From Dastarcus helophoroides (taxonomy: Eukaryota > Arthropoda > Insecta > Coleoptera > Bothrideridae): a stretch of 64,000 nucleotides of DNA. Shown piece after piece: positions 12,286-24,316 of this stretch. Location: NCBI GenBank assembly GCA_028583605.1, contig CM053325.1, positions 38,677,435 to 38,741,434 of the forward strand. The letters are read 5' to 3'. A model generated the notes under the pieces. It worked only from the letters and a program-made list of their open reading frames with translations. It was not told the origin of the DNA and ran no database searches. Numbering within the stretch: position 1 is the first letter of the stretch; the number at the start of each line of letters is the position of its first letter. A program made the position numbers and the translations under genes.

Positions 12286-12712
12286 TGTTCTATTTAAAAA
12301 ACCAAAATTGATTTGGATTCTGGAAAACTAAACAACTTGTATATAGCAAAATTATTTGAAATAAAAATTTAAACGATTTCTATAAACTTTTATATTTAAC
12401 ATTTCTTATAGATATCTATTATTTATGAAAAATCTAGATCATATTGGCGATTTATAAGTATTAATATTTCGGAAACGATTGAATTTAGATATAGGTATGT
12501 TATCTAAAATATATGTGGAATTTTCAAGAGAATTAGAAAATAAAAAAATAATTGGGGTGTTCTACTTAAAAAACCAAAGTTGACTTTGATTCTGAAAAAA
12601 CGTAGCACCCTATAGATCGCAAACTTATTTCAAATAAAAATCTAAGTGGGGTCTGGAAACTTTTGTATTCAACATTTTTTGTATCTATCATATTTCAAAA
12701 GATAACCAAAGA
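12286..12712. repeat. Direct repeat, about 270-bp unit, two copies
   Basis: TGTTCTATTTAAAAAACC at 12286 and TGTTCTACTTAAAAAACC at 12558 begin two diverged units that share TTTGAAATAAAAAT, a TATAAACTTTT/GGAAACTTTT stretch and CTATTAT-type ends. The second unit abuts the truncated end of the gypsy gag. Confidence 0.55.
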
Positions 12713-14112
12713 CCCTGTACATTCCTTTCATTTACGTTGGCTTCCACCACCAAACTATTCATGGTTCTTTTTATCTGCTTGATAGAAAGAGTTTTGGGGG
12801 CTGGTTGTTCGACACCAGCCAGTGAGTTTTCCTTCTCACTGGCTGATTTTAGTTTTCTTGCTGTGACGCTTGTCGACTTCTTGGAGCTGACCTGCAGTCC
12901 TTCTTGAAGGGCTCGGTTTGCCACAGCTGTAACATGTTATGCTTCTGTTGGATCTACCTTTAAGAGCTCCCAGAAGTTCTTTGATTCTCGCGTTAATTTC
13001 CTCCATGTTAGTGCTTATGTTCGCGAGATCGATGTCAGCCTTCCTTATTCTGCGTGCCGCCCCTGGCTTTGAGACCTTGTAAGCGGCTTCAACCTTAAAA
13101 GCTCTAATCAGTGCCTCCCTCGATGTTCGGAAGTTTGACAAGCGTATCACTCTCTGGACTTCTGTGAAGATTCTAACTGCGCGAAGTTCCAGAAAGTGGG
13201 TTGGGGCTGTTGTGTAGACGACATTCGCTAGACTTTTTACGTCAGCCTCGAATTCTTGCAGTGTTTCACCACATTTCTGCTTTATCACCCGTAGTTGCGA
13301 CCGGACCGCTTGCTGCAAATGATGGTCTCCAAATCTCAGCTCTAAAGCCCTAACTAGATCTTCATAGCTAGCTTGTTCATGATCAGATAGAGTTTGGTGT
13401 AGTTCCAGAGCTTCTTCGCGCAAATATACCACCAATGAGGTCGCCTTTTCGTCCTCCGTCCACCGATTGGCCCTAGCAGTAGCTTTAAACCGTTTTCTCT
13501 AGGTCCGGAAGGATGTTTTTCCATCATAGGTCTGAGGTTTTACTTTTTGTGAAGAAATAGCAGGTATACATTCGGGTTCATGCTGTGTGAATTGTCCACT
13601 CAGTAACTTCTTCATGGCATTTTCGATGTTGTTGATCTTTTTCTGTGTTGCATTGTTCAAAACAAGAAGTTTGTTGTTAAATTCTTCCTTTACTTCTCCA
13701 ATTACTTCTTTGACTTCGCCAATCACTTCTTTCAGTTCTGTAATTTCTCCTTTCACTTTTGCAACTTCTACTCCCATCTTTTCTGTTACATTTGCTAATA
13801 GACTAGGCAATTCTTGTTTGCCGGTATTCCTTCTCTGCACTTCTTCTTCTTCTTCTTTTTCTTGTCGTCTTTGTGCTTCATCTTGTTCTTTTTCTTGTAG
13901 TCTTCGTTCTTCATCTTGTTGTCTTCGTTCTTCATCTGGTTGTTTTTCTCGTCGTCTTCGTTCTTCATGTTGTTTTTTTGTTGCCTTCGTTCTTCATCTT
14001 GTTCTTTTTCTTGTCGTCTTTGTTGTTCATCTTCGTTTTTCTTGGTCTTTAACCATTGCTTATATCGCTTGCAATTGTTGCCCCATTTTGACGATTTTGC
14101 TCTCGTTTCCAT
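12700..14112 (-). pseudogene. Gypsy-type gag (element 1), truncated before protease
   Basis: Minus strand, starting at METRAKSSKWGNN (14112). An N-terminal stretch of about 90 Lys/Glu/Asn/Met-rich residues is encoded by short tandem repeats. It is followed by a coiled-coil-like segment with repeated GEVKE units (about 13740-13680). Then come the gag capsid-type region YDGKTSFRT...WTEDEKATS/VVYLREEALELHQTL...FGDHHLQQAVRSQL and a nucleocapsid CYSCGK knuckle at about 12930. Frames shift at about 13800, 13500 and 12930. The last readable part (LVVEANVNERN) looks like the start of the protease region, and sequence is lost there. Gag would assemble the retroelement particle; this copy cannot. Confidence 0.75.
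13840..14040. repeat. GA-rich short tandem repeats inside gag
   Basis: Repeated CTTCGTTCTTCATCTTGTT-like units of 15-27 bp on the plus strand give the Lys/Asn/Glu-rich N-terminus of gag on the minus strand. They stay open in several frames, which creates Ser/Cys-rich shadow ORFs on the plus strand. Confidence 0.75.
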
Positions 14113-14214
14113 GCAGCGTTCTAGAACTATTTTTCAGTTTATAACGTCCGTGATAAAGTCTAAATTTAATTACCACTACAATTCACTGACACAATATTTC
14201 GGAAAATCGCACAA

Positions 14215-15984
14215 ATTCCTTTCTTATAAGAGATATTATAATCAAATTCTTCTAATTTTAAGCGCCATCTGATTAGCTTAGAATTAGGTTCGCGGAGAGA
14301 AAACAGCCATTGAAGGGGTTTGTGATCCGTTAATATATTAAATTTATGTCCGAATAAATAGGGGCGAAAATATTTGGTTGCCCAAACGATTGCTAGGAGT
14401 TCTTTCTCGATCGTGGAATAATTTACTTCGTGATCGTTCAAAGTCCTACTTGCATACGCAATGGGTCTGTCTTGTCCAATAGGGCCTTGTGATAAAACAG
14501 CGCCAATTGCATAATCCGTTGTTAAGTGAAATATTTTTGAAAAGTCTGGATATTGAAGGATTGGTTCATTGGTTAAAAGAGTTTTGCAATATTCAAAACA
14601 TTGTCGGTAGTCAGAATTATTAATATCTATTGAAGCATTTTTTTTTAAACAATTTGTGAGGGGTTTAGTAATTTTGGCAAAATTTGGGACAAATTTTCGA
14701 TAATAACCTAAAAGTCCTAGGAAGCTTTTTATCTGTTTTACAGTTTTCGGAATTGGAAATTTTAAAATAGCGTTTACTTTATCTGGATTAGGTTTTACGC
14801 CATCGGGAGTTACGACATGACCTAGATATCCTACTTCTTTCTTAGGAATTCACTTTTATCTAATTGAATTTTTAAATTTGATTGTCTTAATCTTTCAAAA
14901 ACGAGTTTAAGTCCCTCAATATGATGTCATCTAGATAAACTAGACAAATCTCATTTTGTAAACCTTTTAGTACGTGGTCCATGGCACGTTGAAAAGTGGC
15001 AGGTGCATTCTTGAGGCCAAATGGCATACGAAGATATTCGTAGTGTCCATTTTCGGTATTGAATGCAGTTTTTGGAATAACTTCAGGGTTCATTTCAATT
15101 TGGTGGAATCCTGATTTAAGATCAAGAGTTGTAAAATATTGACAACGTCCTAATTTATCAAGGAGATCGGTAATGTTTGGGATGGGATACTTATCATCGA
15201 CAGTCTTCTCGTTAAGTTTACGGTAGTCGACAACAATGCGCCATTTTTGTTTTCCTGATGAGTCAATTTTTTTTGGAACAACCCAAATGAGGGATGACCA
15301 AGGGGAGTGAGATGGTTGTATTATATTTTGAGAAAGCATTTCGTCTATTTGGTTTTTTACTTCTTGACGATGTACTTGGGGATATCGATAAGATTTGACA
15401 TAAATTGGTAACTCATCTTTACTTTTGATATTATGTTTAATAATATTAGTAAAAGTTAATGGATCATTGTCTTTGTGAAATATATCTGCATAATCATAAA
15501 GTAAATTTGATAAAACGGCTTTTTCTTCGTAGTTTAGATGATCTGTTCTGAATTTGGTCAAATCAACTTCGTTGGATTCCATGCTACAAAATTCGGGAGT
15601 TGTTTTACGATAACAAATTTGGAATTTACAATTCGGAAGAACTAATGTATTATCTTTTAAATTAATTACAGCATCAAGATGTTTTAAGGTATCGATTCCT
15701 AAAAGCCAATCGAAATGTTTATGAAATTTAAACATATAAAATTTTAATTTGTTATTTGTTTTAAATAAATCCGGGAAGGAAGTTATCATAGAAGAATTTC
15801 CTATACTTAAGCCATGAACAGTTGATATCTGAAATTTATCTGGTTTAATAAATTTTCTAAATTTATTTCTAGCTAAATTTGGATGAACAAATGATTTTGA
15901 ACTAGCGGTATCTATTAAAATTTTTTCGTTAGTTATTGGGTGTAAAATAAAGGGAAGTTCTGAAATATTGTTAACAAAATTCAT
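14215..15984 (-). pseudogene. Gypsy-type pol (element 2): protease, RT, RNase H
   Basis: Minus-strand pol of a Ty3/gypsy retroelement. The order is protease with [14 protein letters not shown] (the usual DTG triad reads DTA), a linker, reverse transcriptase with [40 protein letters not shown] and catalytic YLDD at about 14930. After a frameshift near 14890 come the thumb ([18 protein letters not shown]) and RNase H with [20 protein letters not shown] and [11 protein letters not shown]. It stops dead at about 14215, so the integrase is missing. The flanking sequence there is the 5' leader of gypsy element 1, so the two elements are joined by truncation or insertion. Confidence 0.85.
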
Positions 15985-15989
15985 TAATT

Positions 15990-17250
15990 CTAATTTGGGG
16001 ATATTTCTTGTTCCGAGGCAATTTCCTCTGAAAAATCATTGTATGGGGAATAATTATCGGAACAATCAGCTTCTGATTCACTTAACTGATCATCGTTTTG
16101 TGTATCTATATTTAAATTATTAAAATTTTCGGGTAAAGAATGAAGTTCTTTAGCATTGAAGTTTGGATATGGTCGTTTTGGTGGTGGTCTGTAAGTGTTA
16201 GCCGTAGAGATACTCATGGGAGTAGGTTTTGGTTCTTGTTTAACTTGTGGGCTAATTCTGTTAGATAGTGGGGTTTGATATTGGGTATTTGGTCTCATGG
16301 AATGTTGAACATAAGAAAAATTATTTGGAGTTTCGCTCTTGTACAAGGGATAAAAATTGCTTGAAGTTTTTTGATAGAAATTTTGTTTTGGATTGGGGAA
16401 TTTATTTGGAGAGCTATTTGATTGTTTATTAAATTTCTGATTGTTAATTTCTTTCTGGTAAGTATTGCTTAATAAATTTAAAGCGGTTTCCAAGTCTTTT
16501 GGGTCCTTTGTTTTTATAAGAGAACCCAACGGTTCCTTTAGACCATTTAGTAAGGTTTTTAATGCAACTCTGCGAAAGTGATTATTGAGTCCTTGGTTTA
16601 GACCATAGTGCATATTTGAATAAGTAATTTGTGAATTTAAAATTCTTTGAATTCGTTTGTAGAATTCAAATGGGTTTAAACTACCTTGTTCTAGTCTGTT
16701 CATTTCGACAGCTAGCGTGGCATCATCTCGTTTATCAGCATACGAGCACAAAAGCAAAGATTTTAATTCTTGCCAATTATTGGCTTGTTGATTTGAAACA
16801 AATAAGCTTGCTTCACCTTGAATTTTTAATCTGATTCTTGACATCAAAAAATCATTTTTCGGGTTATCATGCACTTCAACATCATAAAAATACTTGATAA
16901 CTTTTTCACATTATTGAATAAAATACGGAAGCAATTCCGCTTCCCCTTTGAATATTGGAACGATTTCCAAATATTCTTTTAATTCGGAGATATTTAAATT
17001 TAATTGAGGAGTCATATTTGTAACCGTTACTACGTCTTGATATTCTTTCAAAACTAGTTTCGCAGGTTTTAATATGGGTGAAAAATTCGAATTTAGTGAA
17101 CCTCTATATGACATATGTACTTACAGGGCTTTCACTGCTGTTAGCATCTGGAGGGCTCTGAAGTCTTGAACGTCTCTAGATGGTTCCTTTTCTTCTTTGC
17201 TTCTTTGGAGCGGGTTGATTGTCAGTAAATCGTTGAGACGAAACGGCATC
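15990..17250 (-). pseudogene. Gypsy-type gag (element 2)
   Basis: The gag of the same element as the pol at 14215-15984, which it immediately precedes. The diagnostic core is RIRLKIQGEASLFV...WQELKSLLLCSYADKRD...EMNRLEQGSLNPFEFYKR, typical of the 17.6/297/gypsy group. There is an Asn/Pro/Gln-rich C-terminus and no CCHC knuckle. The ORF 16874-15990 is open. Upstream pieces (MPFRLNDLLTINPL from 17249; MSYRGSLNSN from 17114) are offset by a frameshift near 17120, and a stop lies at about 16911. Confidence 0.8.
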
Positions 17251-17286
17251 TTTTCGCGGGACCTGCCAACAAATCTTACAGCGACT

Positions 17287-17573
17287 GCGCCAGTTAAATG
17301 TGTCAACGAGCCGATTGTATTTTTAAAAACAATTTTATTAAAAATACAAAGTTTTTACATTTAACGAATTTAATCTTAAACTAACAATTTATTAATTGTG
17401 GCACGGAGCAGCCACACGCGATGATTTTGCACGCGTTGATTTGGAGAAATTCTTCGTCCGCTGGTAGCGTCGATTGTTTTATCACTTCAGAGTGCTGACC
17501 TAGCGCCTTGCCTTGGCCAGCAATAACCAAAGGGTTGAACAACATAATTTATATACACGGGGATGCACTAAAG
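17287..17573 (-). other. Gypsy element 2: primer-binding site and LTR remnant
   Basis: On the minus strand TGGCGCAGTCGCTG (about 17298-17285) matches the tRNA-Ser-type primer-binding site used by 17.6/297-like elements. It directly follows sequence ending GACACATTTAAC, the expected 3' end of an LTR. Within the putative LTR are TATATAAATT (about 17556-17547) and TTTAATAAAATTG (a possible polyadenylation signal). The outer LTR boundary is uncertain, possibly AGTGCATCCCC at about 17573. Confidence 0.6.
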
Positions 17574-18261
17574 TTGCTTTTTTTAAAATAGAAAACCCTT
17601 ATATTTTTACATATTTACATGTTATACAAATTGCCTATTAAAATAATATCAAACAATAGGGGTCTGCGATTAATAGTATTTGAGATATTTAGAAAAATCA
17701 TGAAATTTGAGTCTAGTTTGGAAGCTCCTTTGAAAGACCGGAAACAATCAAATCATTTCATTTTTAGTGCACATTATTACAGTATATTTTTTTCTTGAAA
17801 AATAATGTGATTTTATTTCAATAATATTTGCTATTATGCAGGGTGATTAGCAAATGCGAAATACACTTTTCTTAAAAAATTCAAAAAGCACACCCTGTAT
17901 ATTATTTTGTATTTTTGTTAATTAAAAACTAAGCTTTGATTTTTGTAAAAACTTTTGGGTCTAGCTTCTTTAGTTCGAGAGTTATTTAACTTTAAATTTG
18001 AAAAATAATAAATGTCGATATTTGACTGTTTAAAATGCATCCCTAATTAAAATTGTTGGAAATGTATTTCTTAACGGTAGTAAAAAACACAAGGAAATAA
18101 TTTTTCACCGCATAATTTCAAAAAAAATTTAGATAACCTAAATTCGACGTGTTTCGCCCCCACTGCGATTGTACCAATCCAAGCTAAAATATATCAAGTG
18201 TACAAAAAGTTTTCTAATCTAGCGTGCAGCTGTCATTTCTTGAAATGTTCAGCATTGTTCA

Positions 18262-20520
18262 GTGGTTTACATATTGAAATCAAAGTCAGAAGTGTTTCAC
18301 TACTTTAAGGCATATAAAGCAATGGCTACGGCCCATTTTAATATGAAAATCAGTAGATTTAGATGTGACAATGGAAGAGAGTATTTATCAAACGAGATGA
18401 AGAACCATTTTGAAAAACAAGGAATACATATGGAAGCCACCATTTGCTATACTCTACAACATAATGGGGTTGCAGAACGAATGAATCGCACTATCATAGA
18501 AAAAGCTTGGTGTATATTAATTGAATCAAAACTTGAAAACACTTTGTGTTCAGAATCAGTTTTGGCAGCTGTTTACCTAATAAATCGAAGTCTAACCAGA
18601 GCACTAAAAGGAAAAACTCCCGCAGAAGAATGGTACGGTACAAAACCGAATCTGAATAAACTAAGAATTTTCGGGTACATTCCATATCTACACATTCCTG
18701 CTGAAATTATGGGAGGGAAATTTAAACCAAGTACAAAGAAATGTATTTTTGATGGATATTATCCGAATAGTTATCGATTGTGGGGTCCGACAGAGCAAAA
18801 AATTATCTATGGAAGCGACGTGGCATTTGATAAATTTAAAACTATTCCTCATTTTGTAGGAAACAAAACTGTTCATAAAACTCCAGTTGAGTATATTAGT
18901 GTATCTGACGCAGAAGCTGTTGAAGAAAGTGAATCAGAAAGAGAGACAAATGAGGAAATCAAAATTGAAGATGATGGAAGAAATGACACAGTGGAAACTG
19001 ATGAGAAAAATTCGGGAAATGTACGAAAAAGTAATCGAGCAAAAAGAACACCTGCATATCTAAATAAATATACGACATTGGCTGTAAGTGCTGAAGCTTT
19101 TGTGGAAGATGTTCCAGAGAATTTCCAAGATATTGAGAAAAGAGAGGACAAGAGTTATTGGTATGAAGCTGTGAAAGAAGAAATGAGATCTTTAGAAAAC
19201 AATAATAACTGGACTCTTGTGGAAAAAAATAATTGAAAATAAGCGGACCTTCAAAATAAAAAGAGATGAAGACGGAAACATAGACAGATACAAAGCAAGG
19301 CTAGCTGTGAAAGGTTGTTTGCAAAAGAAAAAGCTTTGACTACAACGATACTTATGCTCCTGTTGCTCGCTTATCAACCCTACGAGTATTATTTGCTGTA
19401 ATTGTCAAGAACAAACTAGAATCTGTTCAACTAGATGTAAAGAATGCATTTCTTCATGGGAAACTCGAAGAAGAAATATATATGAATAAGTTAAAGGATA
19501 TGAGAAGAATTTAAATCTTGTTTGTAAATTAAACAAATCTCTCTATGGTTTAAAATAAGCCCCTCGTGCTTCAAACGTTCTAAATGTGACGTGTTTATAC
19601 ACGAAGTTGAATGCAAATTCGAAACTTTATTTGTTACTTTATGTAGATGACATCATCCTTGCTGGGAACAACAATAATGAGTTGATTGAAGTTAAAGAAA
19701 ACTTAAAGACCGAATTTTATATGACCGATATAGGAAATTTTCGATTATTTCTGGGTATTAAAATTTAATCTACTCGAGATTGTTTATTTCTGAATCAGAA
19801 AAATTATGTAGAGAACTTACTGAGACGATTTGGAATGTTTAACTGCAACACAAGTAAAAATCCTTTGGACGTTGGATACATGAATTCCGAAAACCAAGAA
19901 ACTGCCGTAACCGACAAACCCTACAGAGAACTAATTGGTTGTTTAATGTATGTGACGTTAAACACAAGACCAGATATCAGTGCAGCTGTAAATTATTACA
20001 GTAGGTAGAATGAACCAACAGAAACTCATTGGAATGATTTGAAACGGATCCTTTGTACTTACAAGAAATCTAAGACTTTGGACTATTGCACAAGACTACG
20101 TAATTTGACGAAATTCTAATTGGATATGCTGACTCCGATTGGGCCAGTGATTCGACAAGGAAGTCAACAACTGGATTTCTATTTAAACTTTATGACGCAA
20201 CTGTAAGTTGAACAGCAAGGAAGCAAACTTCAGTTGCCCTATCATCGATTGAGGCTGAATAAGTTGCATTGGCTTCAGCAGCCACAGAATTTAAATTTAT
20301 TTGGCTAAGTGGACTTTGATATTCGGATAGAAAAGGTGACCATATACGAAGTTAATCAGTCCTGCATCCACACATTGCACAGACGAGAACACCGAAGACT
20401 GAAACATGTTGATGTGAAGTATAACTTTGTTCGAGACCTACAACTCTCAAATCAAATAAACGTGCAATACACCTGGACTAAGAAACATATGACGGATGTT
20501 CTAACTAACTAAAAGCGACA
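18262..20520 (+). pseudogene. Copia-type pol, 5'-truncated
   Basis: It starts inside the integrase and reads to the end of RNase H. The integrase has RFRCDNGREYLSNEM (second catalytic Asp), HNGVAERMNRTI (catalytic Glu) and the AVYLINRSL..AEEWYG segment. An acidic linker with SNRAKRTP follows, then reverse transcriptase pieces (DRYKARLAVKGC, YAPVARLSTLR, QLDVKNAFLHG, YVDDIILAG) and RNase H (GYADSDWASDS, SSIEAE). Frameshifts and stops occur at about 19236, 19340, 19515, 19770 and 20262. Gag, protease and the 5' LTR are gone. It lies in ABCA intron 3, in the gene's own orientation. Confidence 0.85.
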
Positions 20521-20568
20521 CAGTTTGAAAAGCTTTGTGCGTGATTGGGGGTAGTAAAAATATTGAAT

Positions 20569-20800
20569 TTAGGGGGGGTTTTGTGAAATGCCAGATCAAT
20601 ATTTGAATTATTACTTTCTTTAGGTTGGCATTGAAGGTTACTTATGTTCTATGTTTGCAATATGTCAATGCTAATTAAGAAGAATAAAAACATTAATCAT
20701 GCAATAAAAACTTTCAGAAGTTTCTCTGTGCAATACATTAAGGAATCCAGCATCTTGCCTAAAAGCTATTCCACTAATCAAAATTAACAACAGAACCTTT
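20569..20800 (+). other. Copia polypurine tract and probable 3' LTR start
   Basis: TTTAGGGGGGG at 20568-20578 is a typical polypurine tract just after pol. TGTGAAATGCC from 20582 would be the LTR start. The LTR end is not clear; a TGCAATAAAAAC segment near 20699 could carry its polyadenylation signal. From 20800 to 20930 nothing is recognisable. Confidence 0.5.
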
Positions 20801-21616
20801 ATTATTTTTATCGAATATTTAGTTTTGGATGAATTAACTGGAAAATCTAACTTGCAATGGAAATAAAATATCGCGCGTTTAGTTTATTCTCTAATAGATT
20901 TACTACTCTTTTTTTATTGTCGCTGTGAAAAACGGGTTTGTTTCATTAATTCTCCTGACCAAAACTAACGTAAAATTGACTAGAATAAACGAATGTTCTA
21001 CTGTACAGCAGTTTTCTCCTTCTTTTCTTAAGTAATGTGAACTGTGCAGAGAGCATACAGCATAGATGATTAGAATTTAGGTATAGATGATAAGCAGCAT
21101 TCAAACCAATATGTTTTCTAAATGAGAGTTCATATTTTCGAAAATATGTAATTGATCTGGTTAAACTAGTGCATTTTAAAGACATTATTTTTGTTTAGGT
21201 CCAAAAAATTTGCAAAAAAATGCATTTTTTTAAAATAAATCCAGACAGGCTAAAGATGTTTATATCAAAGCAAAGCTTAGGTGTTCATTAATATAAATGG
21301 GAATTATAATACAAGGTGTGCCTTTTGAATTCTTTGAGAAAAATGTCATTTTGCGTTGGCTAATTACCCTGCAAAATTCCGAATGTTATTTAAATAAAAT
21401 TAATCAATAACCCAGCACATTAGTAATATACGAATAACTTGTTCAGTTATTCCAGTAAATAAAAGTGTTAAAAAAATGTGTTTAATTGTATGAATCGGTA
21501 ACGCCTAACAGTATCTAAAAATTAGTCAAAGCAAAGTTGACTATATGAAGGTAACGAAACCAAAATGAATCAAAAGCGGTGCTTGGTTGACAACAATTTC
21601 GATTGTGATGCATGTA

Positions 21617-23913
21617 CAGGATGTCCCATTTTTGGTACTTTTAGGAGGTATTGGAGTTATTATTGTAGATAGAGTGTTGATGTTTTTACTTTAATGTTCT
21701 GCCTTTTTAATAAAATGAAAGACTCTGGTGTCAAATTTGTCATGGCTGTCTTAATTTTTAAACTAGAGTGTAATTTTGAAAATCTTCGAATTTTAGACAT
21801 GCTCCGTACACTCTTGAATATCAAAAAGATATAAACTGATCTTGCTACTGTTTTTTTTTCCTTAAGTTTAGTGGCGTACTAGTTTTTTTTCTAAAAAGTC
21901 AAATTTTTGAGATATTAACCAAAGTTATATTTTTTTAATAGAACACCCTATGTATTATTTTTTAATCAATATTAGGCACAACTTGGGCCTTTTTTAAAAA
22001 GATATATTTATTAAGGTTTATTTTAAAAAACGAGCTCAAAATTCGATATTTTTGTACAGAATGGACCATAAGTAAAGGTACACAGTGCAAGGGTGGATTG
22101 TTCGTACCGTGATTTAGCTATATTTTCCTTTTATCAAAAGTTGATATAAACACAGACACATGATGTCAAACTTGAAAAAAAATCGATTTTTTCGTATAAC
22201 TATTGAATAAATTGTAATATAGACACGAAATTTAACACAAGTGTGTTTCTTAAGTCGACAATTTTAATTTGCTAACATATTACCAATCGCTGAGAGGGGG
22301 TGCTATATGCATGATTCTAAATCATAACCTTTTTGTGTATTCACGTATATTTTTTTTTAAATAGATAGTTTTATTTCCCCATATCTTTGCGTAAAAAAGG
22401 CATACTTTTTGAAACTTGATACGAGCAACCGTTTTCAAGATATTTGCCTTTAAAGTTTGAAGTACCTTCGTTTCAAATTACTAAAATATTACATTTTCGA
22501 AGTAGGCTTGAAAAGAAAGTAATAAGAAGACAGCTCAAAGAAATAAATTTGCTGATAATATTATTACCTACATTTTGAAAATCTCAATAAAGAAAAGGCA
22601 AAAAATTAAGACATAATTCATTTTCTAACATAGAGATGTAAGATATGATCTCTGAGTCCGCACAAATAAAAATTTAATAGTTTGGATGGTCAAACCAGAT
22701 ATTTGGATATAAATTCCAATAAGAGACAGCCAGATTTTTAATTGTTTACAATCCCTTTACATGACAAAGGTCATTTATCGCATACTTAGTTTTAAAAATA
22801 AATTTTGTGTTGGTATTTTCTTTAAATATGCTTTAGAAATTTAAAAAATGTGTGTAATAATATTTTCAGCAGAGCAATATTTGATATAAACTATTTTATA
22901 GTTTTTATAGTCAGTTTTATTATTTTTATTTTGAAACCTGCTGTGAAGAATTCACATTTACATAACTTAAAATAAATGTACGGCAAAAGCTGAAGGCGAA
23001 TATCTTGAAAACGGTTGCTTGTATCAACATTCAGGAAGTATAAAATTATCTATTTAAAATAAGTATACATGGAGGCATAAAAAGTTGTGCTGCTTTATTA
23101 GAAAAAAATGCAAAATTAATAATTACTTAAAAAGTTAAACTATCCAAAAGTTAGTTTTAATATTTTCAATTGTGTTTATTAAAACTTAATCACTTAAAAG
23201 CACAAAAGCTATAACTAATCAAAACAACCTGAAATTTTTTAAAGATGGTTTTAAAATTACAAACGCCTTTTGTAAGATAATATTGGTATATTTTTTTAAT
23301 TTTTCTAATTGCATTTGCATTGGTCTATTCAGAATGATTCGGTGCGGCAAACGAATCCCTTTACAAAGTTCGGCTGCAAGGACAAGGAGAGAAAAGAAAT
23401 AAATGTGTTTTAATATGCTGAATTGTCAAATTTCTCATGCCACTTAAAAACAGAGAAAAGTATTTGTATAATAAGATTTAAGGATTATAGAATTTTAAAA
23501 AAATATAAAAACCCTTAATTTTTAATATCCAACCGAAAATATATAAAAATATTAAAATAACTTTTAGAGGATACAAATTTTAGAATAATTATGAATTTTC
23601 CATTTGCTTCTAATACATTGGCCATTGCCTACTGCTGTAGATAAGGTAAAAATATTGAATTTTGAGCATATTTTTTTTTAAAGTAAACCTCAACATTTTC
23701 ATATTTTTGAAAAGCTCAAATTATGCCTAAACAACATAAAAAATTTGACTTTCTAGAAAAACACCGACTACGCCACTGAACTTAGCGTAAAAACTCTAGC
23801 AAGATCAATTTTTATCCTTTAAAAGGTATAATGAAAATACGAGGAATCGCTAAAAAACGAGGATTTTTAAAAAGTCCAATAGCCTCGAAATTTGCCGAAA
23901 ATGGGACACCCTT
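21617..23913. mobile_element. Inverted-repeat element CAGGATGTCCC, with TA duplication
   Basis: The ends read CAGGATGTCCCATTTT and AAAATGGGACACCC..., flanked by TA at 21615-21616 and 23914-23915. The arms pair for about 350 bp, for example GTGGCGTACTAGTTTTTTTT at 21860 with its inverse at 23757-23775. The element contains a nested fold-back copy (22055-23098). The right end lies 74 bp before an ABCA exon. It is non-coding. Confidence 0.65.
22055..23098. mobile_element. Fold-back element CAGGGTGGACC, truncated copy
   Basis: Begins CAGAATGGACCATAAGTA and runs parallel to the copies at 3708 and 55661 through the GGGGGTGCTA block and the mirrored second half. It stops near GTTGTGCTGCTTTATTA, lacking the last 250-300 bp. 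It is nested in the element at 21617-23913. The site in the related copy at about 11340 lacks it. Confidence 0.7.
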
Positions 23914-23987
23914 TACTTACTATTTGTTGTATTAAATACTTTGTTACTTTAAACAAAACAATCCACTAAATATCAACAATATTGCAG

Positions 23988-24316
23988 GTCACTACAAAAA
24001 AGAATTCTTAAAATTGCAATATTTTATAACCAAAGCAATTTACAATCATAGGAGGATGCCCATTTCGGAATCCCTCTGGACGACATTTCGCCAGACAAAT
24101 GGCACTAAAGCAGGCAAAGAAATACTAGAAACGCTGACGAACCCCCGAAACAACTTCAACGTGGGCTTACGTGCGTTTTCTGAATACCCGCCAGTAAAAC
24201 GCTATGTATACGACGTTTTGGAATTTATCAGCGGCTTTCTGCTGGTGTTGAGCTTCATGTACACTGAAATCAATATCATTAGATCCATAACGCACGAAAA
24301 AGAAAAGCAGCTGAAG
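23988..24316 (+). CDS. ABCA transporter exon (end of loop, membrane helix 2)
   Basis: The acceptor ATATTGCAG and donor AAG/GTAGGG are both good, and the exon ends in phase 0. HYKKEFLKLQYFITKAI followed by YPPVKRYVYDVLEFISGFLLVLSFMY and ITHEKEKQLK matches the conserved ABCA segment entering the second transmembrane helix and the cytosolic EKE loop. Just 74 bp upstream lies the end of an inverted-repeat element, so the branch-point region is close to foreign DNA. Confidence 0.9.

Larger units (their letters stand above)
17740..21480. mobile_element. Inverted-repeat element split by a copia insertion
   Basis: TGCAGGGTGATTAGCAAATG (17837) and GCACACCCTGTAT (about 17893) on the left are mirrored on the right by ACAAGGTGTGCC (about 21313) and GGCTAATTACCCTGCA (about 21358). 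Pairing extends weakly outwards and inwards, through the AAGCTTTG blocks at 17932 and 21275. The interior holds the copia remnant. There is no transposase. Limits are approximate. Confidence 0.5.

Noticed and set aside
13587..14272. Plus-strand Ser/Cys/Phe-rich ORFs
   Set aside because: Shadows of the Lys/Glu-repeat gag on the minus strand.
18262..19236. Integrase here as the missing Polinton integrase
   Set aside because: It is followed in order by copia-type reverse transcriptase and RNase H (YVDDIILAG, DSDWASDS) and lies 15 kb outside the Polinton-like unit.
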